From assembly GCF_007997155.1 (NCBI RefSeq), contig NZ_VORT01000010.1, forward strand, positions 1 through 64,000: 64,000 nucleotides of DNA, in the 5' to 3' direction. The notes beneath the pieces are model-generated. The model saw only the letters and a list, made by a program, of their open reading frames with translations, had not been told where the DNA came from and did no database searches. This document shows positions 9,020 to 18,274 of the stretch, piece after piece. Made by a program: the position numbers and the translations under genes. Within the stretch, counting starts at the first letter, position 1; each line of letters opens with the position of its first letter. The DNA is from Aequorivita antarctica (GTDB taxonomy: Bacteria; Bacteroidota; Bacteroidia; Flavobacteriales; Flavobacteriaceae).

Positions 9020-11458
9020 TTAGAAAATGCCCCCACCTCCTGAGGATGTGTTGTCATCTCTGTTTTTTCGGCTCTTCGCACGGTAATTTCCTCCGCCAAA
9101 CCTATAGGATAACCCTACGTAAATAGTATTGCTTTCATTTCTGAACTCGCCGCTTTGTGGATATGGAGTGTTACCACTAAAAGCAAATTTCATAGAATCA
9201 AAAATGTCATTATAATTAACGCTAAAAGTTCCTCGTCCATCCCATAATGTATATCGAGCTCCCAGATTGACAAAATATAGTGGCTCAGATTCAAACTGAA
9301 TGCCCTTGTTTTTTGCACGGTAAAGTCCAAATGCCGAAAATGTAAGGTCTTTTGTGAGGGTAAAATTATTCATCATTCTCACATTCCACGTTACTCTGTC
9401 TGCTTCTACAACTTGTGTTATTATGTCTTCAACAGATGGGGTTTCAGTAGGGTTTTCAAAAATTTCAGTAATACCTTTTTGAGTTCTCTTGTAAAGTTCA
9501 AAACTTGAGTTAAAGCTCCACCACTTAGTTGGTTTATAATTTGCTGAAACTTCAATTCCGTATGCATTGGTACTACTGAAATTTTGAAATGTGAGAATGG
9601 ATCTGTCCAAATTTGTCCGATCTACAAGTATAGTGCGATTAATTTCGTCATCCACAACCCGATAGAATACCCCTCCAGTTAGGCTTCCCTTTTCGAAATT
9701 GCGGGTATAATTGACCTCTATTGAATTGGTAAATTGCGGCTTCAAGCTTATGTTTCCAAAGGATGAAATTAGTGGCGTGCTAAATTCGCGAATTGGGTTT
9801 ACTTGATCAAGACCAGGTCGGTCCACCCTGCGACTGTAACTTAACTGAAATTGGTTTTTTTCACTAGGAGAATAGGTAACAAAGGCACTGGGATATACCT
9901 GAAAGTAATCATTAGTGAAAGCGCGCAAATTGTTGGTGTCGACTTTTACACTAACGTTTTCCACTCGTGCACCTAGCTGATATGACCATTTTTCATAGGT
10001 TTTTCCATAAGTGGCGTAAAGGGAATAAATATCACGGACATATTCAAAACGGGTTGAAGGTGTGGGCACCAGTTCGCCATCGGCATTGTAGCTTTTACCA
10101 TTGGAGGCATAATCTATATTAGTCTCGAAAAGGCGTGCTTCTGCTCCAACTTCAAGCTTTACACTTTCTGAGAGGGGATTTACATAATCGAGATTGACGG
10201 TGAGTTGATTTCGGTCAGTTTCATCATTATCTGCAAAATTAGCTAATGGGGAAGCCCCGCTATACAAATATTTTCCATCGGTCTCATTTGAAAATACGTT
10301 ATAATCAGCCTCCAGTTCAAGCGTATGGTCAGTCTTTTCAAAGTTCAACTTATAATCAAAATTATATTGTGAAGAAATATTTTCATTGTCAAAATAAAAT
10401 AACTGTTTCTGGTTAAAGGAAGGTTGATCTAAATAGAATATTGAGGAACTGCCAACCCCAGTTCCATCATATAAATTTTGATTGGTGAAAAATGATATTG
10501 TGTTTTTTTCATTCAGATAAAAATCCAATCCCACCTTGAAAAGGTTGGATTTACTTTCATCCAAAAAATGAATCACTTCATTTGAATTGTTTAGTGATCG
10601 CGAGATGAGGCCGTTATTCTCGTTTTTGGAAACATTGTTACTTAGGTTGGCATATAGATTGAATTTTCCATTTCTGTAATTCATATCCAAACCAGCATTA
10701 AATTTAGCATTTTCTCTAAAAGTAAGACCTACGGAGGCGTTGCCATTAAAGCCCACATTTACGTTTTTATGAAGGATAATATTGATTATTCCGCTCATTC
10801 CCTCAGGATTATACTTTGCAGAGGGATTTGTGATGAGCTCAATTTGTTTGATGGATGAGGATGGAATCTGCTTTAACAATTGTGCTACGGGAATATTTGA
10901 AAGTTTTCCATCCACCATTACACGTACGTTTTCATTACCTCGTAACGAGAGTTCACCTGTTTGCTGGTCAACGCTTACGGTTGGTAGGTTGTTCATGATA
11001 TCCGAAGCCGTGGGACCGGCGGTAGAAAGATCTTTCCCCACGTTTATCACCTTTTTGTCCAAACGTTGTTCAATGGTGGATCGTTCGGCAACAATGCTAA
11101 CCTCATCAAGTGACGCTATGTCTTCCTCTAGAAATATATTTCCTAAGTCAATGTTTTCATTGCCTTTGGTGATATTTATTTCTGTGGTGAAAACCTTATA
11201 TCCTATATACTGGATAAAAACATTGCCTCTGCCTTCAGGAATCTTGTGAATCTCAAATTTACCTGTATCGTCGGTTACCGCACCGGTAATAATTTCGCCA
11301 TTTAGATTTTTCACCACCACGGTTACATAAGGAAGAGGCTCATTGAGAATTTTGTCTGTTACAATACCATAAATATTGCCGGGTTTGTCTGTAGGATCGA
11401 CGGAAGCTTTGGTTGTTCCAAAGGTGATAAATACGATTAACAATAAAATGTTTTTCAT
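9020..11458 (-). CDS. TonB-dependent receptor-like outer-membrane beta-barrel protein
   Basis: 812 aa. Signal peptide (residues 1-18), then a CarboxypepD_reg-like domain (GNIYGIVTDKILNEPLPYVT, ~27-110), then a plug (DLSTAGPTASDIMNNLPTVS; GELSLRGNENVRVMVDG; NPSAKYNPEGMSGIINIIL), then a long beta-barrel of the Bacteroidota outer-membrane type (alternating aromatic strands to the end). The C-terminus is glycine-rich. These receptors take up large or scarce substrates with TonB-ExbBD. No SusD partner is adjacent and the substrate cannot be read. A structured terminator RNA lies 160 nt upstream on the same strand and may control it. Confidence 0.9.
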   Translation of the reverse strand: MKNILLLIVFITFGTTKASVDPTDKPGNIYGIVTDKILNEPLPYVTVVVKNLNGEIITGAVTDDTGKFEIHKIPEGRGNVFIQYIGYKVFTTEINITKGNENIDLGNIFLEEDIASLDEVSIVAERSTIEQRLDKKVINVGKDLSTAGPTASDIMNNLPTVSVDQQTGELSLRGNENVRVMVDGKLSNIPVAQLLKQIPSSSIKQIELITNPSAKYNPEGMSGIINIILHKNVNVGFNGNASVGLTFRENAKFNAGLDMNYRNGKFNLYANLSNNVSKNENNGLISRSLNNSNEVIHFLDESKSNLFKVGLDFYLNEKNTISFFTNQNLYDGTGVGSSSIFYLDQPSFNQKQLFYFDNENISSQYNFDYKLNFEKTDHTLELEADYNVFSNETDGKYLYSGASPLANFADNDETDRNQLTVNLDYVNPLSESVKLEVGAEARLFETNIDYASNGKSYNADGELVPTPSTRFEYVRDIYSLYATYGKTYEKWSYQLGARVENVSVKVDTNNLRAFTNDYFQVYPSAFVTYSPSEKNQFQLSYSRRVDRPGLDQVNPIREFSTPLISSFGNISLKPQFTNSIEVNYTRNFEKGSLTGGVFYRVVDDEINRTILVDRTNLDRSILTFQNFSSTNAYGIEVSANYKPTKWWSFNSSFELYKRTQKGITEIFENPTETPSVEDIITQVVEADRVTWNVRMMNNFTLTKDLTFSAFGLYRAKNKGIQFESEPLYFVNLGARYTLWDGRGTFSVNYNDIFDSMKFAFSGNTPYPQSGEFRNESNTIYVGLSYRFGGGNYRAKSRKNRDDNTSSGGGGIF

Positions 11459-11621
11459 TTGTTTGTTTGATTGATGTTAATGATTGATGAATTAAAAAAA
11501 CTATATTGCATTAGATATTACCTTGCATAACATACTAAATGCACAAATGTTTCTCTGCTTATATATACAAGACGAAATAATTTTTTTTCTGTTACACCAG
11601 AAAGAAAGTTTTTTATAAAAA

Positions 11622-11710
11622 CAAACAAACCCGAAGCAAGTGCCTCGGGTTTGAATCTTTACTGCAATTATTAACACTAACCATCAACGTAAAAAATACA
11701 GCAGTAAAGA
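11622..11710 (-). ncRNA. Structured RNA with terminator upstream of the receptor (small RNA or attenuator)
   Basis: Read on the minus strand, a 9-bp perfect stem (CTTTACTGC / GCAGTAAAG at 11701-11709 / 11657-11665) encloses a 35-nt loop. It is followed 3 nt later by a strong hairpin CAAACCCGA / TCGGGTTTG (11645-11653 / 11626-11634, extended by inner pairs) and a T-rich tail. This is the form of a small RNA or a leader that can stop transcription before the receptor ORF at 11458. A 23-codon ORF also reads through it from an ATG near 11691; its reality is uncertain. The rest of the 375-nt gap shows nothing else clear. Confidence 0.55.
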
Positions 11711-11833
11711 ATAAATCCTAACTTCTATATAGACGCTCAAACTTTCTGAATGTTTCATCGTCTTTTTCATTTTAACGAACATTTATGAAATCTTGAAAAA
11801 GAGTATTGTATTTTCATAAAAAAAATATCATTG

Positions 11834-12193
11834 ATGAAGAATACATTAGTACTTGGCGCGAGCCTTAATCCCAGCCGTTATTCAAATCTGGCAATCAATC
11901 GTTTGGTAAATCACGGCCATCCCGTTGAAGCTATTGGATTAAAAAAAGGAGTGGTTTCAGGTGTAGCTATTTTGACTGAAAAAGAGCCTTTTGAGGATAT
12001 TGACACCGTAACACTTTATTTAAACCCCAAAAGGCAAGTTGAATATTACGATTACATCATCTCCTTGAAACCGAAGCGCGTAATTTTCAATCCAGGTACG
12101 GAAAATCCTGAATTTTACACATTACTTAAAAAACATAATATTGAATCGGAAGTAGCCTGCACCTTAGTTCTTTTGGGTACGAATCAATACTAA
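11834..12193 (+). CDS. CoA-binding domain protein (YccU-like)
   Basis: 119 aa from ATG at 11834; an in-frame TTG precedes it at 11831. Single Rossmann-like CoA_binding_2 domain: TLVLGASLNPSRYSNLA at the N-terminus (nucleotide loop), then LYLNPKRQVEYYDY and RVIFNPGTENPE. Family members bind CoA, but the physiological role is poorly known. Its last 30 nt overlap tail-to-tail with the symporter gene on the other strand. Confidence 0.85.
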   Translation: MKNTLVLGASLNPSRYSNLAINRLVNHGHPVEAIGLKKGVVSGVAILTEKEPFEDIDTVTLYLNPKRQVEYYDYIISLKPKRVIFNPGTENPEFYTLLKKHNIESEVACTLVLLGTNQY

Positions 12194-13609
12194 ACCGAAG
12201 AAAGTAATCGCTCCATTTAAAATAAGTATAAAAAATCCGAATTCAAAATTCAAGTATTCCGCACTTAAGGCACTTATTGCATATCCTAAAAAGGGAGTTA
12301 ATATGGCGACTACTGGAACAAGTTTGTCCTTTACGTTCCATTTTGTAAAGAGCCCATAAGCATACAATCCCAATAATGGGCCGTAGGTATATCCCGCAAA
12401 AACAAAAAGTTTTGCAATCACGGAATCATCTGCAATTACGTATTTGAAAATTATAATTACCAAAATAAGCACTAGCGAAAACAGAATGTGAATTAATTTG
12501 CGGACACGTACCTGTTTTTTTTCGTCATATCTTTTTTCAATATTCAAAATATCAATACTAAAGGAAGTCGTCAGCGCTGTCAAAGCACTATCTGCGCTAC
12601 TGTAGGCCGCAGCAATAAGGCCTAAAATGAATAAGACCGCGATACCAACCCCGAATTCATTTTGCATGGCAAGTGTGGGGTACAATTGATCTTTATGTAC
12701 GTCAATCCCGTTTTTTTGAGCATAAACAGTTAACAAAAGTCCTAAAACTAAAAACACAAAGTTTACAATCGTTAAAACAATGGTAAACCAAAACATATTT
12801 TTCTGGGCATCTTTCAAGTTACGGCAGGTTAGGTTTTTCTGCATCATATCTTGATCTAGTCCCGTCATTACAATAGCGATGAATGCTCCGCTTATAAACT
12901 GTTTCACAAAATAATCGCTTGATTTCCAATCGTCAAAAAAGAAAATTTGGCTCATATCGCTATCTGCAATAAAGTTGAAAAGATTACTTCCAGAGAGTCC
13001 TAAGTCTGTGGAAACATAATAAACCGAAACCCCAACGGCCACAAGCATAAAGAGAGTTTGTAATGTATCTGTCCACACGATGGTTTTTATTCCACTTTTG
13101 AACGTATATAGCCAAATCAATAAGATTGTAATGGTTACGGTTATCCAAAAAGGGATGTTCATATCGTCAAAAATCAAACTTTGCAACACAACTGCCACTA
13201 AATACAACCGAAAGCTTGCACCCACAACTCTGGAAAGTAAGAAGAACGAAGCGCCTGTTTTATAGGAAGCCTTTCCAAACCTTCCTTCCAAATAGGTGTA
13301 TATTGAAGTCAAATTTAAACGATAATAAAGAGGAAGCAATACAGTTCCTATAACCGCATAGCCCACAATATATCCCAGAACCACCTGAAAATAACTGAAC
13401 TTTGAGGCTTCCACCCAGCCCGGGACAGAGATGAAAGTTACACCGCTTAGTGAGGCCCCAATCATTCCGAAAGCTACCAAATACCAAGGTGACTGCTTCC
13501 CGGCTTTAAAGAAATCGGCATTGCTTCCGTCTCTATTGGTTAAAAAGGAAACAAAAATTAAAACCAAAAAATAACCAACAATTAAAAGAAGTATGTGTAA
13601 GGGTTGCAT
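12164..13609 (-). CDS. Sodium:solute symporter (SSS family)
   Basis: 481 aa with ~13 predicted membrane helices. The family core is visible: DFFKAGKQSPWYLVAFGMIGASLSG near the N-terminus, RLNLTSIYTYLEGRFG, and AAAYSSADSALTALTTSFS in the TM8 sodium-site region. It imports a small solute with Na+; the substrate (sugar, proline, pantothenate, sialate and others) cannot be assigned. Its 3' end overlaps the convergent CoA-binding gene by 30 nt. Confidence 0.9.
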   Translation of the reverse strand: MQPLHILLLIVGYFLVLIFVSFLTNRDGSNADFFKAGKQSPWYLVAFGMIGASLSGVTFISVPGWVEASKFSYFQVVLGYIVGYAVIGTVLLPLYYRLNLTSIYTYLEGRFGKASYKTGASFFLLSRVVGASFRLYLVAVVLQSLIFDDMNIPFWITVTITILLIWLYTFKSGIKTIVWTDTLQTLFMLVAVGVSVYYVSTDLGLSGSNLFNFIADSDMSQIFFFDDWKSSDYFVKQFISGAFIAIVMTGLDQDMMQKNLTCRNLKDAQKNMFWFTIVLTIVNFVFLVLGLLLTVYAQKNGIDVHKDQLYPTLAMQNEFGVGIAVLFILGLIAAAYSSADSALTALTTSFSIDILNIEKRYDEKKQVRVRKLIHILFSLVLILVIIIFKYVIADDSVIAKLFVFAGYTYGPLLGLYAYGLFTKWNVKDKLVPVVAILTPFLGYAISALSAEYLNFEFGFFILILNGAITFFGLVLIRTQKN

Positions 13610-13744
13610 AAAATTTAAGACTTTATTAGTAAAGAGATACTTTTAGTGGTAAAAATACAAAGTTTGGTTTCTCCACAATTTTTATTTTTAATACTTTTGA
13701 AAACTTTGAATATATAGTCATATAACTCCTTAAAAATTAATAAA

Positions 13745-16237
13745 ATGCGTTTCAAACTACTTCTACTTATTGCGTTATTTTTTGGTTCTTTTGCCAGTCA
13801 GGCACAGGAATATCTTCAGATGATCGATGCCGGCACCTATAAAGTGCAGGATGTTATTGACAATGCCGAAGCCTACTTTGCTAACAGAGACAAAGGCCGT
13901 GGAACTGGCTATAAACAGTTTAAAAGATGGGAATACAACGCCCTAAGAATGGTAAAGGAAGATGGATATCTTCCAACAACTGAAGAGCGTTTGAATGAAC
14001 TTCAACGATGGAACGCATATCTTAACAGCACATCTCAAAACCGTGCAGTCCTCAATGATAACTGGGAAGAACTTGGTCCTACAGCATGGAACGCTACTTC
14101 AGGATGGAATCCTGGCGTTGGTAGAATCACGGGCCTTTCTATAGATGAAGGGAATATTAACCATATGATTATTGGTGCCAATACTGGCGGTGTATGGCGA
14201 ACCACAGATGGCGCACAAACTTGGACTCCACTGAATGATTATTTTTCAAACCTTTCAGTATATTCAGTTGCTATCGACCCTACAGATTCTGATACTTACT
14301 TTTTTGGTTCTACAGGTGGGAAAATATTTAAATCTACTGATGCTGGTGCAACATGGAATTTACAGGGACAAACAGGAAGTAGTAACGTAAATAAAATTCT
14401 TATAAACCCTTCTAACACAAACATGATGTTTGCAACTGCCGAAAATGTTGGTATTTATAGATCAACTGATGGTGGAGCGAACTGGGTAAAAGTTGTTACT
14501 GGAGACAACAGAGGCTATGATGTAGAATTTAAACCAGGAGATCTCTCTGTAGTTTATGCTTCTGGGAGTGGTTTTCATAAATCCATTGATGGTGGTGCAA
14601 CATTTACAACTATAGGCGGATTTACAAACGGACCTAAAATGATTGGAGTTTCTGCTGATGATGCAAGCGTTGTTTATGTTGTAGAGGCTTCTAACGGAAT
14701 ATTTGGAGCTTTTTACACTTCAAGTAATAGTGGTGACAGTTTTACAAAACTTAATCACGGAGGTCTTAACTTTTTTGGATATAGTACCAGTGGAAATGAC
14801 AACAATGGTCAAGCCCCACGAGATATGGGTATAGCTGTAAACCCTACCGATGTAAATGAAGTGCATATTGCAGGAATTCTTACATGGAGATCCATGGACG
14901 GAGGAACCAATTTTACCTGTACCGCAGATTGGATACCAGGAAATGCTGCTTCAGCAAATATTGGATACTGCCATGCCGATGTGGACGACCTTATGTTCTA
15001 TGGAACAACACTTTACGCGATAACAGACGGTGGTATTTATAAAGCTACTGATACTGGTAATTTAAATGCGAATTATTACGAAGATCTTACAGATGGTTTA
15101 GGAATTCGTCAATTTTATAAAATTGGAGTATCCCAAACTGCTGATGTAATTGTTTCAGGCGGCGCTCAGGACAACGGAACTTCATTTTACAGTGCCGCAA
15201 CTGGATGGAAAGATTGGTTAGGTGCCGATGGAATGGAATCATTTATTGATAAAACAAGCAGCAGTATATTTTATGGTACAAGCCAAGGTGGCCAACTGTA
15301 TCGTACTAACAACGGTGGTACTAGTTACGTAGGCCTTAATGAGCCAGGTAGCGGTTCTGGAAACTGGGTTACGCCATTTGAACAAGATCCCGTTCTAGCA
15401 AATACTATATATGTAGGCTATAATATTGTATATAAATCCAGCAATTTTGGATCATCTTGGGCGGCTATTTCACAAAATTTTGGAGGCAATTTGGATAATT
15501 TGAAAATTTCCCCTTCCAACAATCAAGTAATGTACTCTTCAAGAGGTCCTATACTTCATAGAACCGCAGACGCAGGAGCTACAAATTGGGTTCAAGCTAC
15601 AACACCAGGTGGCGTTATCAACTCTATAGCTATTCACCCAACAAATCCAGATAAAATAGCAGTGGCAACAACAAGTGTCAATCGTGTTTTTATTTCCAAT
15701 GATGGTGGAACCACTTGGACAGATTACAAATTGAACCTTCCAAGTTTTAGTGCTTTGGCTGTTGTTTGGGATGATAACGGTAAAAATGGACTTTATTTGG
15801 GTATGGATTACGGAATTTATTATATTGATGATACTTTCACAGATTGGCAACCATACAGCAACCTTTTGCCAAACGTAATTATAAACGAATTGGACATTAA
15901 CAACACAACCAATATGCTTTATGCGGCCACCTACGGAAGAGGTCTTTGGGTTTCCCCATTGGTTGATGGCACTGTAGGTATTGAAGATGTAATTTCTGAA
16001 AGCACCATGAGCATTTATCCAAACCCAGCAACTTCAGAATTTACAATCGCATTGCCAAAATCAATGAAGGCGGAAGTACGTGTGTTTGATATCACTGGAA
16101 AACTGCTTATTTATGAAGCAGATGCACTAATTGCAAATAAGCATACAGTTAATGTTTCTTCACTTTCTTCAGGCACTTATTTTGTTCGCCTAAGTACAGA
16201 GGAAGGGACTGCAACTAAAAAACTTCTTATAAATTAA
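13745..16237 (+). CDS. Secreted BNR/sortilin-like beta-propeller protein with T9SS tail
   Basis: 830 aa. Signal peptide (MRFKLLLLIALFFGSFASQA). The body carries many BNR/Asp-box-like repeats (STDGGANWVKV, SIDGGATFTTI, RTTDGAQTWTPL, SNDGGTTWTDY), as in VPS10/sortilin and glycosidase-type propellers. The last ~75 residues are a T9SS type A sorting domain (MSIYPNPATSEFTIALP ... GTYFVRLSTEEGTATKKLLIN). The protein is therefore exported and probably cell-surface attached. No catalytic residues are evident; binding of a polymer or partner is a guess. Followed by a terminator. Confidence 0.9.
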   Translation: MRFKLLLLIALFFGSFASQAQEYLQMIDAGTYKVQDVIDNAEAYFANRDKGRGTGYKQFKRWEYNALRMVKEDGYLPTTEERLNELQRWNAYLNSTSQNRAVLNDNWEELGPTAWNATSGWNPGVGRITGLSIDEGNINHMIIGANTGGVWRTTDGAQTWTPLNDYFSNLSVYSVAIDPTDSDTYFFGSTGGKIFKSTDAGATWNLQGQTGSSNVNKILINPSNTNMMFATAENVGIYRSTDGGANWVKVVTGDNRGYDVEFKPGDLSVVYASGSGFHKSIDGGATFTTIGGFTNGPKMIGVSADDASVVYVVEASNGIFGAFYTSSNSGDSFTKLNHGGLNFFGYSTSGNDNNGQAPRDMGIAVNPTDVNEVHIAGILTWRSMDGGTNFTCTADWIPGNAASANIGYCHADVDDLMFYGTTLYAITDGGIYKATDTGNLNANYYEDLTDGLGIRQFYKIGVSQTADVIVSGGAQDNGTSFYSAATGWKDWLGADGMESFIDKTSSSIFYGTSQGGQLYRTNNGGTSYVGLNEPGSGSGNWVTPFEQDPVLANTIYVGYNIVYKSSNFGSSWAAISQNFGGNLDNLKISPSNNQVMYSSRGPILHRTADAGATNWVQATTPGGVINSIAIHPTNPDKIAVATTSVNRVFISNDGGTTWTDYKLNLPSFSALAVVWDDNGKNGLYLGMDYGIYYIDDTFTDWQPYSNLLPNVIINELDINNTTNMLYAATYGRGLWVSPLVDGTVGIEDVISESTMSIYPNPATSEFTIALPKSMKAEVRVFDITGKLLIYEADALIANKHTVNVSSLSSGTYFVRLSTEEGTATKKLLIN

Positions 16238-16256
16238 GAACCTTTTTTACAACAGG

Positions 16257-16299
16257 AATGCTTCAGTAAAAACTTCTTTTTTCTGAAGCATTTTTTTTA
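16257..16299 (+). terminator. Rho-independent terminator
   Basis: AATGCTTCAG / CTGAAGCATT (16257-16266 / 16283-16292) followed by a run of T. It separates the T9SS protein from recR. Confidence 0.9.
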
Positions 16300-16321
16300 T
16301 CTTGGCTGCAGGTAAAATACT

Positions 16322-16942
16322 ATGGAATTTTCTTCAAAACTTCTTGAAAATGCAGTGAATGAAATGTCCCAACTCCCTGGAATTGGGAAACGGACCGCGC
16401 TGCGTTTGGCACTTCATTTATTGAAACAACCCAAGGAGCAATCGCAAAAATTAGCTTCTAGTTTGGTAAAAATGCGTGACGAAATAAATTTTTGCGCAAA
16501 CTGCCATAATATTAGCGATTCAAAGCTTTGCGAAATATGTGCAAATCCGCGTCGCGATGAGCAATTGGTTTGTGTGGTTGAAGACATTCGCGATGTAATG
16601 GCTATTGAAAATACCAGCCAATATCGTGGCCATTACCACGTTTTGGGCGGAAAAATTTCTCCAATGGATGGCATTGGCCCAGGCGATTTGACTATTCCTT
16701 CTTTGGTTGAAAAAGTAAAAGCGGGAAACGTCCGTGAACTTATTTTTGCGCTTAGCTCAACAATGGAAGGCGATACCACAAACTTTTACATTTATAAACA
16801 AATTGAAAATTTCAATATAACCACAACCACCATTGCCCGGGGTATTTCCGTGGGCGACGAGCTAGAGTATGCAGATGAGGTTACTTTGGGTCGAAGTATT
16901 TTACACCGTATTCCTTTTGAATCTTCACTTAAAAGCCTGTAG
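16322..16942 (+). CDS. recR: Recombination mediator RecR
   Basis: 206 aa, standard length. HhH motif [17 protein letters not shown], four-Cys zinc finger [16 protein letters not shown], then the Toprim domain ([29 protein letters not shown]). RecR works with RecO (RecF) to load RecA on gapped DNA. It is a single gene here; dnaX is not adjacent as in many other phyla. Confidence 0.97.
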   Translation: MEFSSKLLENAVNEMSQLPGIGKRTALRLALHLLKQPKEQSQKLASSLVKMRDEINFCANCHNISDSKLCEICANPRRDEQLVCVVEDIRDVMAIENTSQYRGHYHVLGGKISPMDGIGPGDLTIPSLVEKVKAGNVRELIFALSSTMEGDTTNFYIYKQIENFNITTTTIARGISVGDELEYADEVTLGRSILHRIPFESSLKSL

Positions 16943-17011
16943 TTTTGAAAAGCCCATTTACAATTAACAAACCGACCCAAGATTTATTCAAGGGCATTCC
17001 ATTCCTTTGCA

Positions 17012-17024
17012 GAGCGCAGTCGAA
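17012..17024. repeat. Short dispersed motif GAGCGCAGTCGAA
   Basis: The reverse complement (TTCGACTGCGCTC) shares 12 bases with 40562-40573. Both lie in intergenic DNA, so this looks like a dispersed intergenic motif; function unknown. Confidence 0.35.
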
Positions 17025-17054
17025 GCAGTCCTATTTTTCAAATAAATTTTTCTG

Positions 17055-18176
17055 ATGAAACTCTCCGTTGTAATCCTTAATTATAATGTACACTACTTTT
17101 TAGAACAGTGCATTCGTTCCGTTCAAAAAGCAATCGAAAACTGGGATGCTGAAATTATTGTGATAGACAACGACTCCAAAGACGATAGTTGCCTAATGGT
17201 CAAAACTCTCTTTCCAAATGTGGTTTTGATTGAAAACAAAGAAAACGTTGGTTTCAGCAAAGCAAACAATCAAGCAGTTGCGATTGCCAAGGGCGATTAC
17301 GTTTGCATTTTAAACCCTGATACCGCGGTTTCCAAAGATACTTTTAGACAAGCAATTGAATATTCCGAAAGCATTAAAAATATTGGAGCTCTGGGTGTTT
17401 ATTTGATGGATGGTACGGGGAATTTCCTTCCCGAAAGCAAACGCAACCTCCCAACACCAAAGGTTTCATTGATGAAGCTTTCCGGTTTTACAAAGAAATA
17501 TTATGCCAAGCATGTTTCCGAAACCTCCCATGGAGAAGTTGAAGTATTGGTGGGCGCCTTTATGCTTTTAAAAAGAAGCATTTATAACCAAGTTGGAGGT
17601 TTTGACGAGGACTATTTTATGTATGGTGAAGACATTGACCTTTCTTATAAAATAACTCAGGCAGGCTACAAAAACCATTATTTGGGAAGCGTGACAGTGC
17701 TTCACTACAAAGGCGAAAGCACCAAAAAAGACGATGCTTATTTTGAACGTTTTTACGGCGCAATGCAGATTTTTTACAGAAAGCATTTCAATAAAAATTT
17801 TCTTCTTGAAAGTTCCGTTTCCGCGGGAGTTGCTTTAGCCAAAGCGAAAAGTAAAATTACTTCAGATAAAAAAGCGAAGTCTGTCCCAAAACTGGAGCGA
17901 AATTATTTCTTCACTGAAAATATTGAGTTGCTGGAAAAGCTATCTGCTTCTACGGCGACAGTTTTTCAAATGGCTTCAAAAAATGTGCATTCGCAGATTA
18001 TTCTCCAAAACAGTTTGCTCGTCTTTGATGCCGAATACATTTCATATGAAGAAATCTTCCAACTAATGAAACAGTTAAAAGGGCACAACAATCTTTTTCG
18101 CATACGTCCGCCTGGCTGCAATTTCATAATAGGAAGCGACCAAAGCGACGAAAAGGGTGGCGTGGTTGTTTTTTAA
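17055..18176 (+). CDS. Family 2 glycosyltransferase
   Basis: 373 aa. GT-A fold: SVVILNYNVHYFLEQCIRSV at the N-terminus, IIVIDNDSKDDS and ENVGFSKANNQAV, the DxD-like site NPDTAVS, and GGFDEDYFMYGEDIDLSYKI. Such enzymes add rhamnose or other sugars to envelope polysaccharides; acceptor and donor are not known. The C-terminal ~100 residues have no clear motif. It stands alone between recR and the E2 gene, not in a polysaccharide cluster. Confidence 0.9.
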   Translation: MKLSVVILNYNVHYFLEQCIRSVQKAIENWDAEIIVIDNDSKDDSCLMVKTLFPNVVLIENKENVGFSKANNQAVAIAKGDYVCILNPDTAVSKDTFRQAIEYSESIKNIGALGVYLMDGTGNFLPESKRNLPTPKVSLMKLSGFTKKYYAKHVSETSHGEVEVLVGAFMLLKRSIYNQVGGFDEDYFMYGEDIDLSYKITQAGYKNHYLGSVTVLHYKGESTKKDDAYFERFYGAMQIFYRKHFNKNFLLESSVSAGVALAKAKSKITSDKKAKSVPKLERNYFFTENIELLEKLSASTATVFQMASKNVHSQIILQNSLLVFDAEYISYEEIFQLMKQLKGHNNLFRIRPPGCNFIIGSDQSDEKGGVVVF

Positions 18177-18213
18177 GAAATTTGAAACCTAAAACGAACA
18201 AATTTTGACTAAT

Positions 18214-18243
18214 TTTGCAAGGTTTTTAAAACAAGTACTTTTG
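18214..18243 (+). promoter_or_regulatory. Promoter of the E2 gene
   Basis: TTTG (18214-18217), 18 nt, then TACTTTTG (18236-18243). This fits the flavobacterial sigma-A consensus TTTG-N17-23-TAnnTTTG. The ATG is 31 nt downstream. Confidence 0.6.
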
Positions 18244-18274
18244 TGCTTACTAAATTCGACATTGAAATAATATT

